A stretch of DNA of 64,000 nucleotides, taken from contig NZ_JADZLT010000042.1 of the NCBI RefSeq assembly GCF_015904235.1, positions 124,001 through 188,000 of the forward strand. The letters run 5' to 3'. The position numbers were made by a program, and so were the translations under genes. Source of the DNA: Methylobrevis albus (lineage in GTDB: Bacteria > Pseudomonadota > Alphaproteobacteria > Rhizobiales > Pleomorphomonadaceae). The notes under the pieces were generated by a model, which saw only the letters and a program-made list of their open reading frames with translations, did not search any database and was not told the origin of the DNA. Below, one piece after another: positions 18,421 through 26,872 of this stretch. The stretch's first letter is position 1. Each line of letters begins with the position of its first letter.

Positions 18421-18569
18421 ATCCCTCCCCCTTGTGGGGAGGGTGGCCCCGCGGAGCGGGGTCGGGAGGGGTAGGCCTCTCCTTCAGAAGAGGCGCCCGT
18501 CGCAGGGAGAGGCCTACCCCTCCCGACCCGGCCTCCGGCCGGGCCACCCTCCCCACGAGGGGGAGGGAT
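18421..18569. repeat. Palindromic element D with nested hairpins
   Basis: Arms 18421-18482 and 18506-18569 are reverse complements at their ends (ATCCCTCCCCCTTG... and GGAGAGGCCTACCCC...). Each arm carries its own small hairpin in the middle, of different sequence: 18447-18461 and 18527-18543. The predicted RNA is branched. It fills the gap between the convergent lysE-type gene and the E1 gene. The arms differ in sequence from those of A, B and C. Confidence 0.88.
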
Positions 18570-18601
18570 TGAAAACCTCGCACGTCAGCGCAAATCCCCC
18601 C

Positions 18602-21001
18602 TCACGGCAGCGCGGTCAGATACCTGACCGGCCGGCCCGGGGCCACTGCCATCGCGGCGTGGGCGATGGCGTTGGCGTCGAGGCCGTACTGGTGGAAGAG
18701 GTCGGGCAGGGAGCCGGACTGGCCGAAGTGCTCGACGCCGAGCGGCTTCACCCGGTGCCCGAGCACCGAGCCGAGCCAGGAGAGCGTCGTCGGGTGGCCG
18801 TCGACCACGGTGACGAGGCCGGCGTCGGCGGGGACTTCGGCGAGCAGCCGCTCGACATGGCAGCGGGCGTCGCTGCGGCCGCGCTGGCGCACGCGCTCGG
18901 CGGCGTGCCAGCCGGCGGACAGGCGGTCGGCCGAGGTGACGGCGAGCACGGCGACGCCGCGGCGGTCCTCGGAGAGCAGACCCGCGGCGGCGATCGCCTC
19001 GGGGGCGACGACGCCCTGGTAGCAGATCACCACCTCGCAGGAGGGCTCCGGCGGGCGCAGCCAGTAGGCGCCGTCGACGATGGCGCGGGCGAGCTCCTCG
19101 GTCATCGCCCGGCCGGGCTGCTCCAGGGTCCGCGTCGAGAGGCGGAGGTAGACCGAGCCGCCCGTCTCGTCGCGCAGCCAGGTGCGCTCGTCGGGGTCGG
19201 CGCCGTCGCCGTGGCGCTGCACGTAGTCGAAGGCAAAGCGCATGATGACGCCGAGTTCGTCGACGAAGGCCGGCTCGAAGGCGCAGAGCCCGTCCTGGGC
19301 GATGCCGATCAGCGGCGTCGAGATCGACTGGTGCGCGCCGCCCTCGGGCGCCAGCGCGAGGCCCGACGGCGTCGCGACGATGATGAAGCGGGCGTCCTGG
19401 TAGCAGGCGTAGTTCAGCGCATCGAGCCCGCGGCAGATGAACGGGTCGTAGAGCGTGCCGACCGGGATCAGCCGTTCGCCGAACAGCGAGTGCGACAGGC
19501 CGAGCGCCGAGAGCAGGATGAAGAGGTTCATCTCGGCGATGCCGAGTTCCATGTGCTGGCCGCTGCGCGAGAATTCCCAGTTGAAGGTCGACGGGATCTT
19601 CTCTTTCCGGAACAGGTCGGCGACCGCGTCCTTCGCGAACAGGCCGCGGCGGTTGACCCAGGCGCCGAGGTTGGTCGAGACGGTGACGTCGGGCGCGGTG
19701 GTGACGATCCGGTCGGCGAGCGCGGTGTCGCTTTTCGCGAGTTCGTGCATGACGAGGCCGAAGCCCTGCTGGGTCGACATCTCGGGCTGGCGCGGCACGG
19801 TGAGTTCGGCCGGGACCGGCAGCACCGGCGCGCTGCGGCGGCGCGGGCCTTCGGCGTTGAACGGCACGGCGCGCAGGAAGGCGTCGAGGTCTGCCTCGGG
19901 CAGGGCGAGGCCCTCGAAGCGGTCCCACTCGTGGCCGTCGCGAATGTTCATCGCGGTCTTGAAGCCGGCGAGCTGGGTCGGGTTGAGCAGGCCGGCGTGG
20001 TTGTCCTTGTGGCCGGCGAGCGGCAGGCCGTGGCCCTTGATCGTATAGGCGAGGAACACCACCGGGCGGTCGTGGTCGATCTTCTCGAAGGCCTCGATCA
20101 GGGTCGGCAGGTCGTGGCCGGCGAGGTTGGTCATCAGCTTGGCGAGGTCGTCGTCGGAGCGCGCCTCGATCAGCCGCGTCACCGCGCCCTGGTCGCCGAT
20201 CTGGTCGAGCAGCGTCCGCCGCCAGGCGGCGCCGCCCTGGAAGGTGAGGGCGGAGTAGAGCTGGTTGGGGCAGCCGTCGATCCACGCGCGCAGCTTGTCG
20301 CCGCCGGGCTCGGCGAAGGCGGCCTCGAGCAGCGAGCCGTATTTCAGCGTCACCACCTGCCAGCCGAAGCCGGAGAACAGCGCCTCGAAGCGGGTGTAGA
20401 GGCCCTCGCGCACCACGGCGTCGAGGCTCTGGCGGTTGTAGTCGATCACCCACCAGGTGTTGCGCACACCCTGCTTCCAGCCCTCGAGCAGCGCCTCGAA
20501 GATGTTGCCCTCGTCCATCTCGGCGTCGCCGACGAGGGCGATCATGCGCCCCTCCGGCCGGTCAGTGCCCCAGCCGTGCGCGCGGACGTAGTCCTGCGCG
20601 AGGCTGGCGAACAGCGTCTGGGCGACGCCGAGGCCGACCGAGCCGGTCGAGAAGTCGACGTCGTCGACGTCCTTGGTGCGCGAGGGATAGGACTGCGCGC
20701 CCTTCAGCGCCCGGAAGCGCTCGAGCTTGTCGCGGCTCTGGTTGCCGAGCAGGTACTGGATGGCGTGGAACACCGGGCTCGCGTGCGGCTTCACCGCGAC
20801 GCGGTCCTCGGGCTTCAGCACGGCGAGGTAGAGCGCCGTCATGATGGTGGCGAGCGAGGCGGAGGAGGCCTGGTGGCCGCCGACCTTCAGCCCGTCGACG
20901 CTCGGGCGCAGGTGGTTGGCGTTGTGGATCATGTAGGTGGAGAGCCAGAGGATCTTCTTCTCCAGCTCCGCCAGCACCAATAGCCGGTCGTCCGTGGCCA
21001 T
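18602..21001 (-). CDS. AceE-like homodimeric 2-oxoacid dehydrogenase E1 / transketolase-family protein
   Basis: The protein has 799 residues, with the start at 21001 set by GAGGAGACGTCG. The thiamine-diphosphate motif is GDAEMDEGN with the downstream IDYNRQSLD (about 193-230). The N-terminal HNANHLRPSVDGLKVGGHQA and FSTGSVGLG are shared by the pyruvate dehydrogenase E1 and transketolase folds; the pyrimidine-binding part has QHMELGIAEMNLFILLSALG and APEGGAHQSISTPL. It resembles single-chain AceE (about 890 residues) but is shorter. Such proteins are often labelled transketolase in alphaproteobacteria. No E2 or E3 gene is nearby, so whether it joins a dehydrogenase complex or acts alone is open. 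It lies downstream of proV on the same strand. Confidence 0.75.
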   Translation of the reverse strand: MATDDRLLVLAELEKKILWLSTYMIHNANHLRPSVDGLKVGGHQASSASLATIMTALYLAVLKPEDRVAVKPHASPVFHAIQYLLGNQSRDKLERFRALKGAQSYPSRTKDVDDVDFSTGSVGLGVAQTLFASLAQDYVRAHGWGTDRPEGRMIALVGDAEMDEGNIFEALLEGWKQGVRNTWWVIDYNRQSLDAVVREGLYTRFEALFSGFGWQVVTLKYGSLLEAAFAEPGGDKLRAWIDGCPNQLYSALTFQGGAAWRRTLLDQIGDQGAVTRLIEARSDDDLAKLMTNLAGHDLPTLIEAFEKIDHDRPVVFLAYTIKGHGLPLAGHKDNHAGLLNPTQLAGFKTAMNIRDGHEWDRFEGLALPEADLDAFLRAVPFNAEGPRRRSAPVLPVPAELTVPRQPEMSTQQGFGLVMHELAKSDTALADRIVTTAPDVTVSTNLGAWVNRRGLFAKDAVADLFRKEKIPSTFNWEFSRSGQHMELGIAEMNLFILLSALGLSHSLFGERLIPVGTLYDPFICRGLDALNYACYQDARFIIVATPSGLALAPEGGAHQSISTPLIGIAQDGLCAFEPAFVDELGVIMRFAFDYVQRHGDGADPDERTWLRDETGGSVYLRLSTRTLEQPGRAMTEELARAIVDGAYWLRPPEPSCEVVICYQGVVAPEAIAAAGLLSEDRRGVAVLAVTSADRLSAGWHAAERVRQRGRSDARCHVERLLAEVPADAGLVTVVDGHPTTLSWLGSVLGHRVKPLGVEHFGQSGSLPDLFHQYGLDANAIAHAAMAVAPGRPVRYLTALP

Positions 21002-21128
21002 CGACGTCTCCTCGGTTGTTCTGATCGTTTCCTCAGAGTATGTCGCGCGGCGCCGGGCCGCGCCAGCGTCCGGAGACGGCGGCGCGGCCCGGGGGCCATG
21101 GGCCGGCGGGGCCATGGCCGGCGGCGGC

Positions 21129-22238
21129 TCAGCCGGCCGCGGCGTGCACCAGGGCGGGGGCGGGCCGCGGCGGCGCGGCGGTGTGGCCGACGGGGGTCAC
21201 CATCGCGGTGATCACGTCGCGCATCGAGAGGATGCCGGCGGCGCGCCCGTCGGGGCCGAGCACGACGGCGTCCATGGTGCCGGCCTCGGTCATGATCTTT
21301 GCCGCCGTCTCCAGCGGCACCTCGCCGGGCACCTCGGGCAGGCCGTCGGGCCGGGCGGTGCCGGGGCTGCCGATCGGGTGCATCACGCTCGCCGTGACGA
21401 TGACGCGGCCGCGGTTCACCTCTTTCACGAAGCTCGCGATGTAGTCGTCGGCCGGCCTGAGCACGATGTCCTGGGCGGTGCCCTTCTGCACCACCTCGCC
21501 ATCGCGCAGGATCGCCACTCGGTCGCCGAGGCGCAGCGCCTCGTCGAGGTCGTGGGTGATGAAGACGATGGTCTTGCGGACTTCCTTCTGGAGGTCGAGC
21601 AGCACCGTCTGCATGTCGACGCGGATCAGCGGGTCGAGCGCCGAGAAGGCTTCGTCCATCAGGAGGATCGGGGCGTCATTGGCGAGCGCGCGGGCGAGGC
21701 CGACGCGCTGCTGCATGCCGCCCGAGAGCTGGTTCGGGTACTTCGTCTCGTAGCCCTTGAGGCCGACGCGCTCGATCCAGCGCATGGCGGTGTCGCGCGC
21801 CTGCGCCACCGGCGTGCCGCGGATCTTCAGCCCGAACATGGTGTTGTCGAGCACCGACCAGTGCGGCAGCAGGCCGAACTTCTGGAACACCATGGCGGTC
21901 TGCTTGCGGCGGAAGTCGCGCAGGGCGTCCGGGTTCATCGCACAGACGTCGACCCCGTCGACCAGCACCGCGCCGGAGGAGGGCTCGATCAGCCGGTTGA
22001 TGTGGCGGATCAGGGTGGATTTGCCCGAGCCCGACAGGCCCATGATCACCTGGATCGCGCCGGCCGGGATGTCCAGCGAGATGTCGCGCAGGCCGAGCAC
22101 ATGGTTGTGCTTCAAGAGTTCCATCTTGCCCATGCCGCGATGCACGGCCTCGACGAAATCCGCGGGCCTTGGCCCGAAGATCTTGTAGACGCCCATCAGG
22201 CGGATATCGGCTCCAAGCTTCGTCGACGGATCAGCCAT
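21129..22238 (-). CDS. proV: Quaternary-amine ABC importer ATPase, ProV/OpuAA-type
   Basis: The protein has 369 residues. The nucleotide-binding domain has Walker A GLSGSGKST, Q-loop VFQKFGLLPHWSV, signature LSGGMQQRVGLARAL, Walker B ILLMDEAFSALD and HDLDEALRLGD. The N-terminal extension with VYKIFGPRP is characteristic of ProV-type ATPases. The C-terminal 90 residues hold a CBS-type segment (AAKIMTEAGTMDAVVLGPDG and ILSMRDVITAMV), which in OpuA senses ionic strength. It drives glycine betaine or related osmolyte uptake. The gene overlaps the end of proW by 8 nt and is the last gene of lysR-proX-proW-proV. Confidence 0.93.
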   Translation of the reverse strand: MADPSTKLGADIRLMGVYKIFGPRPADFVEAVHRGMGKMELLKHNHVLGLRDISLDIPAGAIQVIMGLSGSGKSTLIRHINRLIEPSSGAVLVDGVDVCAMNPDALRDFRRKQTAMVFQKFGLLPHWSVLDNTMFGLKIRGTPVAQARDTAMRWIERVGLKGYETKYPNQLSGGMQQRVGLARALANDAPILLMDEAFSALDPLIRVDMQTVLLDLQKEVRKTIVFITHDLDEALRLGDRVAILRDGEVVQKGTAQDIVLRPADDYIASFVKEVNRGRVIVTASVMHPIGSPGTARPDGLPEVPGEVPLETAAKIMTEAGTMDAVVLGPDGRAAGILSMRDVITAMVTPVGHTAAPPRPAPALVHAAAG

Positions 22239-23118
22239 GCACGACCTCCCGATGTCGCTGCAGGCGCCGGCCGAGGGCCTGGCTGACGCGGTCGAAGATG
22301 ATGGCGACGCCGACGATGGCGAAACCGTTGAAGACGCCGAGGGTGAAGTACTGGCCGGAGATCGCGCGCAGCACCGGCTGGCCGAGGCCCTGCACGCCGA
22401 TCATCGACGCGACCACCACCATGGAGAGCGCCATCATGATCGTCTGGTTGACGCCGGCCATGATGGTCGGCAGCGCGAGCGGCAGCTGCACGTTGGCGAG
22501 CCGCTGCCAGCCGGAGGCGCCATAGGCGTCGGCGGCCTCGAGCACGTCGGCGTCGACGAGGCGGATGCCGAGGTCGGTGAGGCGGATCACCGGCGGCACG
22601 GCGTAGATCACCACCGCGATCAGCCCCGGCACCTTGCCGATGCCGAGCAGCATGACGACGGGGATCAGGTAGACGAAGCTCGGCATGGTCTGCATCACGT
22701 CGAGCGTCGGGACGACGACGGCGCGCAGCTTCGACCAGCGCGAGACCGCGATACCGAGCGGGATGCCGATCACCAGCGACGTCAGCGTCGCGACGACGAT
22801 CATCGCGATCGTCTTCATGGTGTCGTCCCACATGCCGAAATAGCCGATGGCGAGCAGCGCCGCGGCCGAGCCGATCACGATCTTGATGCTGCGGCTGGCG
22901 AGCCAGGCGATGGCGAGAATGCCGATCAGCACCAGCGGCCAGGGCGACTGCGTCAGCAGCCGCTCGGTCCAGATCATGAAGGACTGCAGCGGCTGGAACA
23001 GCGTCTCGAAACTCTCACCGTAGGCGCGGGTGAAGTTGCGGAAGCCCTCGTCGATCGCCTTCTTGAGCGCGGTCAGCTGCGCGCCGTCCATGGTCGGAAA
23101 CTTGGTCAGCCAGTCCAT
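22231..23118 (-). CDS. proW: Quaternary-amine ABC importer permease, ProW/OpuAB-type
   Basis: The protein has 295 residues. After a cytoplasmic N-terminal stretch (about 50 residues, EGFRNFTRAYGESFETLF) come about six membrane segments. The family motif appears in GIPLGIAVSRWSKLRAVVVP and MPSFVYLIPVVMLLG, and the EAA loop is EAADAYGASGWQRLANVQLP. It forms the inner-membrane channel of the betaine-type importer. Its end overlaps proV; a hairpin lies in the 113-nt gap after proX. Confidence 0.93.
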   Translation of the reverse strand: MDWLTKFPTMDGAQLTALKKAIDEGFRNFTRAYGESFETLFQPLQSFMIWTERLLTQSPWPLVLIGILAIAWLASRSIKIVIGSAAALLAIGYFGMWDDTMKTIAMIVVATLTSLVIGIPLGIAVSRWSKLRAVVVPTLDVMQTMPSFVYLIPVVMLLGIGKVPGLIAVVIYAVPPVIRLTDLGIRLVDADVLEAADAYGASGWQRLANVQLPLALPTIMAGVNQTIMMALSMVVVASMIGVQGLGQPVLRAISGQYFTLGVFNGFAIVGVAIIFDRVSQALGRRLQRHREVVHG

Positions 23119-23198
23119 CGGCCGGCTCCCCTCGCGCGGGTGGGCGGCAGCCGGCTGCAGGCGCCGCTACGGCGTCGGCGGCCGGCCGGTGGGACGGA

Positions 23199-23222
23199 GG
23201 GCCGCCGCGCGGGCGGCGGCCC
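23199..23222 (-). other. Intercistronic hairpin between proX and proW
   Basis: A perfect 10-bp inverted repeat (23199-23208 and 23213-23222) with a 4-nt loop. It lies just downstream of the proX stop and has no U tract. Such structures commonly protect the upstream binding-protein message and raise its level over that of the permease. Confidence 0.55.
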
Positions 23223-23231
23223 CGGCGCGGA

Positions 23232-24248
23232 TCAGAGCGCGGCCTTGACCTTCTCGGCCGCCTCCGGCGACACCCACTTCTCCCAGACGTCGGGCTGCTC
23301 GGCGAGGAAGTGCTTGGCGCCGTCCTCGCCGGTCGCCTGGTTGTCGACCATCCAGGCGAGCAGCTTGTTCACGGTGGCGTTCTCCCACGTGCGGCGCGTC
23401 AGGTACTCGTAGGCCGGGCCGCCCGCCTGCTTGAAGCGGTCGGTGACGACCGTGTAGACCTCGGACTTCGACCAGGCGTTCGGCTTCGGGTCGGCGCAGT
23501 CGGCGACGGCGTTGCAGCGGTCCCACTCGGCCTTGTCGTGCTCGAGGCCCTCGCCCTGGCTGAGGCGCACCATCTCGTATTTGCCGAGGATGGCGGTCGG
23601 CGCCCAGTAGTAGCCGAGCCAGCCCTGCTCGCGCTCGTAGGCCTTGGCGATCGAGCCGTCGAGGCCGGCGGCGGAGCCGGTATCGACGAGGTCGAAGCCC
23701 TTGTCGGCGGCGTTGTAGGCCTTGAAGAAGTTGGTGGTCAGGATCTGGCAGCCCCAGCCCGCCGGGCAGTTGTAGACCGCACCCTTGGAGGGATCCTCCG
23801 GCGCCGGGAACAGCTCGGGGTGGGCGAGCGCGTCGTCGACGGTCTTGATCTCAGGGTTGGCGTCGGCGAGGTACTTCGGGATCCAGAAGCCCTCGACGCC
23901 GCCTTCCGACAGCGACTCGGAGGCGTAGTGCAGGCGGCCTTCGGCGACGGCCTTGTCGAGCGGCTCGCGCGCCGCGTTGATCCAGGCCTCGGGGGCGACG
24001 TCGGGGGCGCCCTTTTCCATCATCGAGGTCAGCGTCGGCGTGGTGTCGCCGGGGACGAGTTCGGCGTCGCAGCCATAGCCTTCGGAGAGGATGATCTGGT
24101 CGATCCAGGCCAGCACCTCGGCCGACTGCCAGTTCATGTTGGCGATGGTGACGGTGCCGCATTCCTCGGCGGCGGCGCCGCCGGCGGCGAACGCGCCGGC
24201 CGTGAAGAGGCCCGCGGCGATCACGGTCGAAGCGAGAAGACGTTGCAT
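23232..24248 (-). CDS. proX: Quaternary-amine-binding periplasmic protein, ProX/OpuAC-type
   Basis: The protein has 338 residues. It begins MQRLLASTVIAAGLFTAG at 24248 with a signal peptide cleaved around AAA/EE (about residue 27). The mature protein starts ECGTVTIANMNWQSAEVLAW and belongs to the OpuAC family. Tryptophan-rich segments (NMNW, EAWIN, GFWIP, GWLGYYWAPTA) are the kind that form the aromatic cage for trimethylammonium groups. Four cysteines could form two disulfides (NCPAGWGC is one likely pair). It delivers the substrate to ProW/ProV. It is transcribed away from, and probably with, the upstream lysR gene, 178 nt apart. Confidence 0.9.
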   Translation of the reverse strand: MQRLLASTVIAAGLFTAGAFAAGGAAAEECGTVTIANMNWQSAEVLAWIDQIILSEGYGCDAELVPGDTTPTLTSMMEKGAPDVAPEAWINAAREPLDKAVAEGRLHYASESLSEGGVEGFWIPKYLADANPEIKTVDDALAHPELFPAPEDPSKGAVYNCPAGWGCQILTTNFFKAYNAADKGFDLVDTGSAAGLDGSIAKAYEREQGWLGYYWAPTAILGKYEMVRLSQGEGLEHDKAEWDRCNAVADCADPKPNAWSKSEVYTVVTDRFKQAGGPAYEYLTRRTWENATVNKLLAWMVDNQATGEDGAKHFLAEQPDVWEKWVSPEAAEKVKAAL

Positions 24249-24426
24249 GGGCTGACTGCTCCCGTTGGTCGAACTGTTCAGACTGACTGTTCCCGTCCGG
24301 TGCCGTCGTGCGGCCCGGATCATTCGTAAAGGCTAGGCGTGCCGGCCGGGCTTTCGGAGCCCGTTTCCGGCGTGGCGGCCCTGTCGCCGCCTGGTCGTGT
24401 CCCGGGCGGAACGGCCGCCCGTATCG

Positions 24427-25410
24427 TCAGACCGCGGTCCACCCGCGTGGCCGCGATCCCGGTTCCCCTGCCGGCTCCTCGTCCCGTCCGGCGGACGGGC
24501 GGCGGTCGATCCCCGCGAACCGGGTGATGACCCAGTGGCGGAAGAGCGCAATGAGCGGATCGTCGAGGTCTTCGGGGTGCAGCGATAGGAAATAACCGAA
24601 GCCGTCCTTGTACTCGAGCGACGTCGGAACCCCCAGCCGGCCCGCCGCGATCTCGTCGGCGAACATGTCGATGTCGGCGAGCACCACGCCGTGGCCGCGC
24701 TCGGCGTACTGCACGGCGAGCGCCAGCGTGTCGAAGGTGATGCCGCGCGCGGTGACACATTCGACGTCGTTGTGGCGGCAGAACTGCGCCCAGTGATAGT
24801 CGGCCGGCTGGCCCTCGACGCGGATGTGCAGCAGTTCGCTGGCATTCAACAGCTCTTCCAGGGGCCGGTCCCTGAAGCGTTCGGCGAGCGCCGGCGAGCA
24901 CACCGGCGTCGAGCGCTGCATCCAGAGGAGATCGTTGATCGCGTCGCTGATCTTCGGCCGGTCGTAGATGATCGCGACGTCGAGCTCGCGTGCCGGCATG
25001 CCGTTGCCGTAGGTCGACGAGACGTCGACAGCGACGTTCGGGTACTCGCCGCGGAACTCGTGCAGCATCGGCAGGCCGAAGCGCTGCAGGAAGGTCGGCG
25101 GCATGTGCACCTTCAAGACGCGCGGCCGCTCGACCCCGTCGCTCTTCAGCTCGTTCAGCACCTTCTCGATGCGATCGAAGGATTTCGTCACCACCGGCAG
25201 CAGCTTGGCGCCGGCCTCGGTCAGCACGATGCCCTGCGGGCGACGGTCGAGCAGGCGCTTGCCGATCAGCTCCTCGAGGCTGGAGACATGGCGGCTCAGC
25301 GCGCTCTGGGTGACGTTCAGCGACTGCGCGCCGGCCGTGAAGCTCAGGCGCCGGCCGACGGCGTCGAAGGCGCGCAGCGCGTTGAGCGGCAGCCATTTGC
25401 GATCGATCAC
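24427..25410 (-). CDS. LysR-family regulator, GcvA-like, of the quaternary-amine locus
   Basis: The protein has 327 residues. The DNA-binding domain reads LPLNALRAFDAVGRRLSFTA, GAQSLNVTQSALSRHVSSLE and GKRLLDRRPQGIVLTEAG (about 7-70), the GcvA-type variant with an NALRAFxAxxR start. An effector-binding domain follows, with a Pro/Arg-rich C-terminal tail. It is divergent from the Rieske oxygenase operon (232 nt between starts) and on the same strand as proXWV, placing it to control both uptake and degradation. The intergenic region contains a CTAAT box resembling the GcvA recognition sequence. Confidence 0.9.
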   Translation of the reverse strand: MIDRKWLPLNALRAFDAVGRRLSFTAGAQSLNVTQSALSRHVSSLEELIGKRLLDRRPQGIVLTEAGAKLLPVVTKSFDRIEKVLNELKSDGVERPRVLKVHMPPTFLQRFGLPMLHEFRGEYPNVAVDVSSTYGNGMPARELDVAIIYDRPKISDAINDLLWMQRSTPVCSPALAERFRDRPLEELLNASELLHIRVEGQPADYHWAQFCRHNDVECVTARGITFDTLALAVQYAERGHGVVLADIDMFADEIAAGRLGVPTSLEYKDGFGYFLSLHPEDLDDPLIALFRHWVITRFAGIDRRPSAGRDEEPAGEPGSRPRGWTAV

Positions 25411-25549
25411 CCGGCCTCCGATCTCCCCGTCCGCACGCGGCCGGCCTTCCGCGGCCGAAGCCGCCCCGAATGAACCCCGGGCCGCGACCCGCCCGACGTC
25501 AGGTCATGAGGGGTATTCCTTCAGATCATGGGCTGCGACGGCCGCGTCC

Positions 25550-25590
25550 TCAATTGCTTTTTTCTAATTCCAGTTTGACGAAATGAGATT
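25550..25590. promoter_or_regulatory. AT-rich putative LysR control region between lysR and the Rieske operon
   Basis: This is the only AT-rich tract in the 25411-25642 intergenic region. It includes CTAAT at 25564-25568, the core box described for E. coli GcvA, and TTGACG at 25574-25579. No convincing paired -10 could be assigned. Confidence 0.35.
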
Positions 25591-25642
25591 GTCCGGCCGC
25601 CCGGTCGCCGTGCCATGCTCCGCACATTCACGGAGGCATCAG

Positions 25643-26872
25643 ATGCGTGACGACCGCCACATCGCGGCGCTGATCGACGAGCGGCGCCCGGGCTATTCCC
25701 TGCCGCAGGCATTCTACCGGGATCCGGACATCTATGCCTTCGACCTCGAGGCGATCTTCGAGGCGCAGTGGCTGATGATCGGCTTCTCCTGCGAGCTGCC
25801 GAAGCCGGGCAACTATCTCGCGCTCACCATCGGCACGACGCCGATCGTGGTGCTGCGCGACCGCGCCGGCACGGTCCGCGGCTATTTCAACACCTGCCGC
25901 CACCGCGGCGCCCAGCTCTGCGCCGACGGCACGGGGCGCGCGGCGAAGCTCGTCTGCCCCTATCACCAGTGGACCTACGAGCTCGACGGGCGGCTGCAGC
26001 ACGCCGGTGCCATGGGCGACGACTTCGATCCGTCGCAGTTCCCGCTGCGGCCGATCCACGTCGAGGTGGTGGCGGGGGCGATCTACGTCTGCCTCGCCGA
26101 GACGCCGCCGGAGTTCGCCACCTTCCGCTCGCATCTCGAACCGATGCTCGCCCCCTACGATCTCGAGAACGCCAAGCTGGTGCACGAGGTGGTGCTGGTC
26201 GAGAAGGCGAACTGGAAGCTCGTGATGGAGAACGGGCGCGAGTGCTATCACTGCGCCGCCTGCCATCCGGAACTCGGCATCTCGTTCCCGGTCGGCATCA
26301 CGCCGAACTTTTCCAACGAGGAAGGCCTCCGCCTCGCCGAATACCGCGCCCGGATGGAGCGCAACGGCCTCGTGCTCGGCCCGCAGGACGGCAGCTGGTG
26401 GCAGTGCGCCCGCTTCCCGCTCAACGAGGGCAGCATCTCGATGTCGCTCGACGGCCAGCCGGTGGTGAAGAAGCCGCTGCTCGACGTCGACGGCGGCGAT
26501 GTCGGCTCGCTGCGCTTCGCGATCGAGCCGCACAACTTCTGCCACGCCCTCGGCGACTACCTCTTCATGTTCTCCGCCTATCCGGTCGGACCGGAAGAGA
26601 CGCACGTCGTCGGCAAGTGGCTGGTGCGCAAGGACGCGGTCGAGGGGGTCGACTACGACCTCGACAAGCTCGTCGTCACCTGGGACGAGACCAACCGTCA
26701 GGACCGGGCCCTCGCCGAGCTCAACCAGCGCGGCGTCAACGGCCGCGGTTACACGCCCGGGCCCTATTCGGAGACGGCGGAAGCCTTCGTGCTGCGCTTC
26801 GTCGACTGGTACGTGGCGCGCGCCCGCGCCCATCTCGGCCAGCCGGCGCTGCGCGTCGTCGACGTCGCCTGA
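25643..26872 (+). CDS. Rieske non-heme iron oxygenase, glycine betaine demethylase (GbcA)-like
   Basis: The protein has 409 residues; the ATG at 25643 follows GGAGG by 6 nt. The Rieske [2Fe-2S] ligands are Cys85-x-His87 (CRHRGAQLC) and Cys105-x2-His108 (CPYHQW). The mononuclear iron site is in ECYHCAACHPEL (His203, His208), with an aspartate probably in CHALGDY. The layout and the ANWKLVMENGRECYHC segment match GbcA/stachydrine-demethylase-type oxygenases, which remove a methyl of glycine betaine or proline betaine as formaldehyde. The partner reductase is the next gene (TGATG overlap). Context favours trimethylammonium N-demethylation. Glycine betaine is the best guess; proline betaine or another betaine cannot be excluded. 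Confidence 0.82.
   Translation: MRDDRHIAALIDERRPGYSLPQAFYRDPDIYAFDLEAIFEAQWLMIGFSCELPKPGNYLALTIGTTPIVVLRDRAGTVRGYFNTCRHRGAQLCADGTGRAAKLVCPYHQWTYELDGRLQHAGAMGDDFDPSQFPLRPIHVEVVAGAIYVCLAETPPEFATFRSHLEPMLAPYDLENAKLVHEVVLVEKANWKLVMENGRECYHCAACHPELGISFPVGITPNFSNEEGLRLAEYRARMERNGLVLGPQDGSWWQCARFPLNEGSISMSLDGQPVVKKPLLDVDGGDVGSLRFAIEPHNFCHALGDYLFMFSAYPVGPEETHVVGKWLVRKDAVEGVDYDLDKLVVTWDETNRQDRALAELNQRGVNGRGYTPGPYSETAEAFVLRFVDWYVARARAHLGQPALRVVDVA

Noticed and set aside
18434-20983. 849-codon + frame opposite the E1 gene
   Set aside because: Antisense shadow; starts within palindromic element D and is Gly/Val/Arg-rich without motifs.
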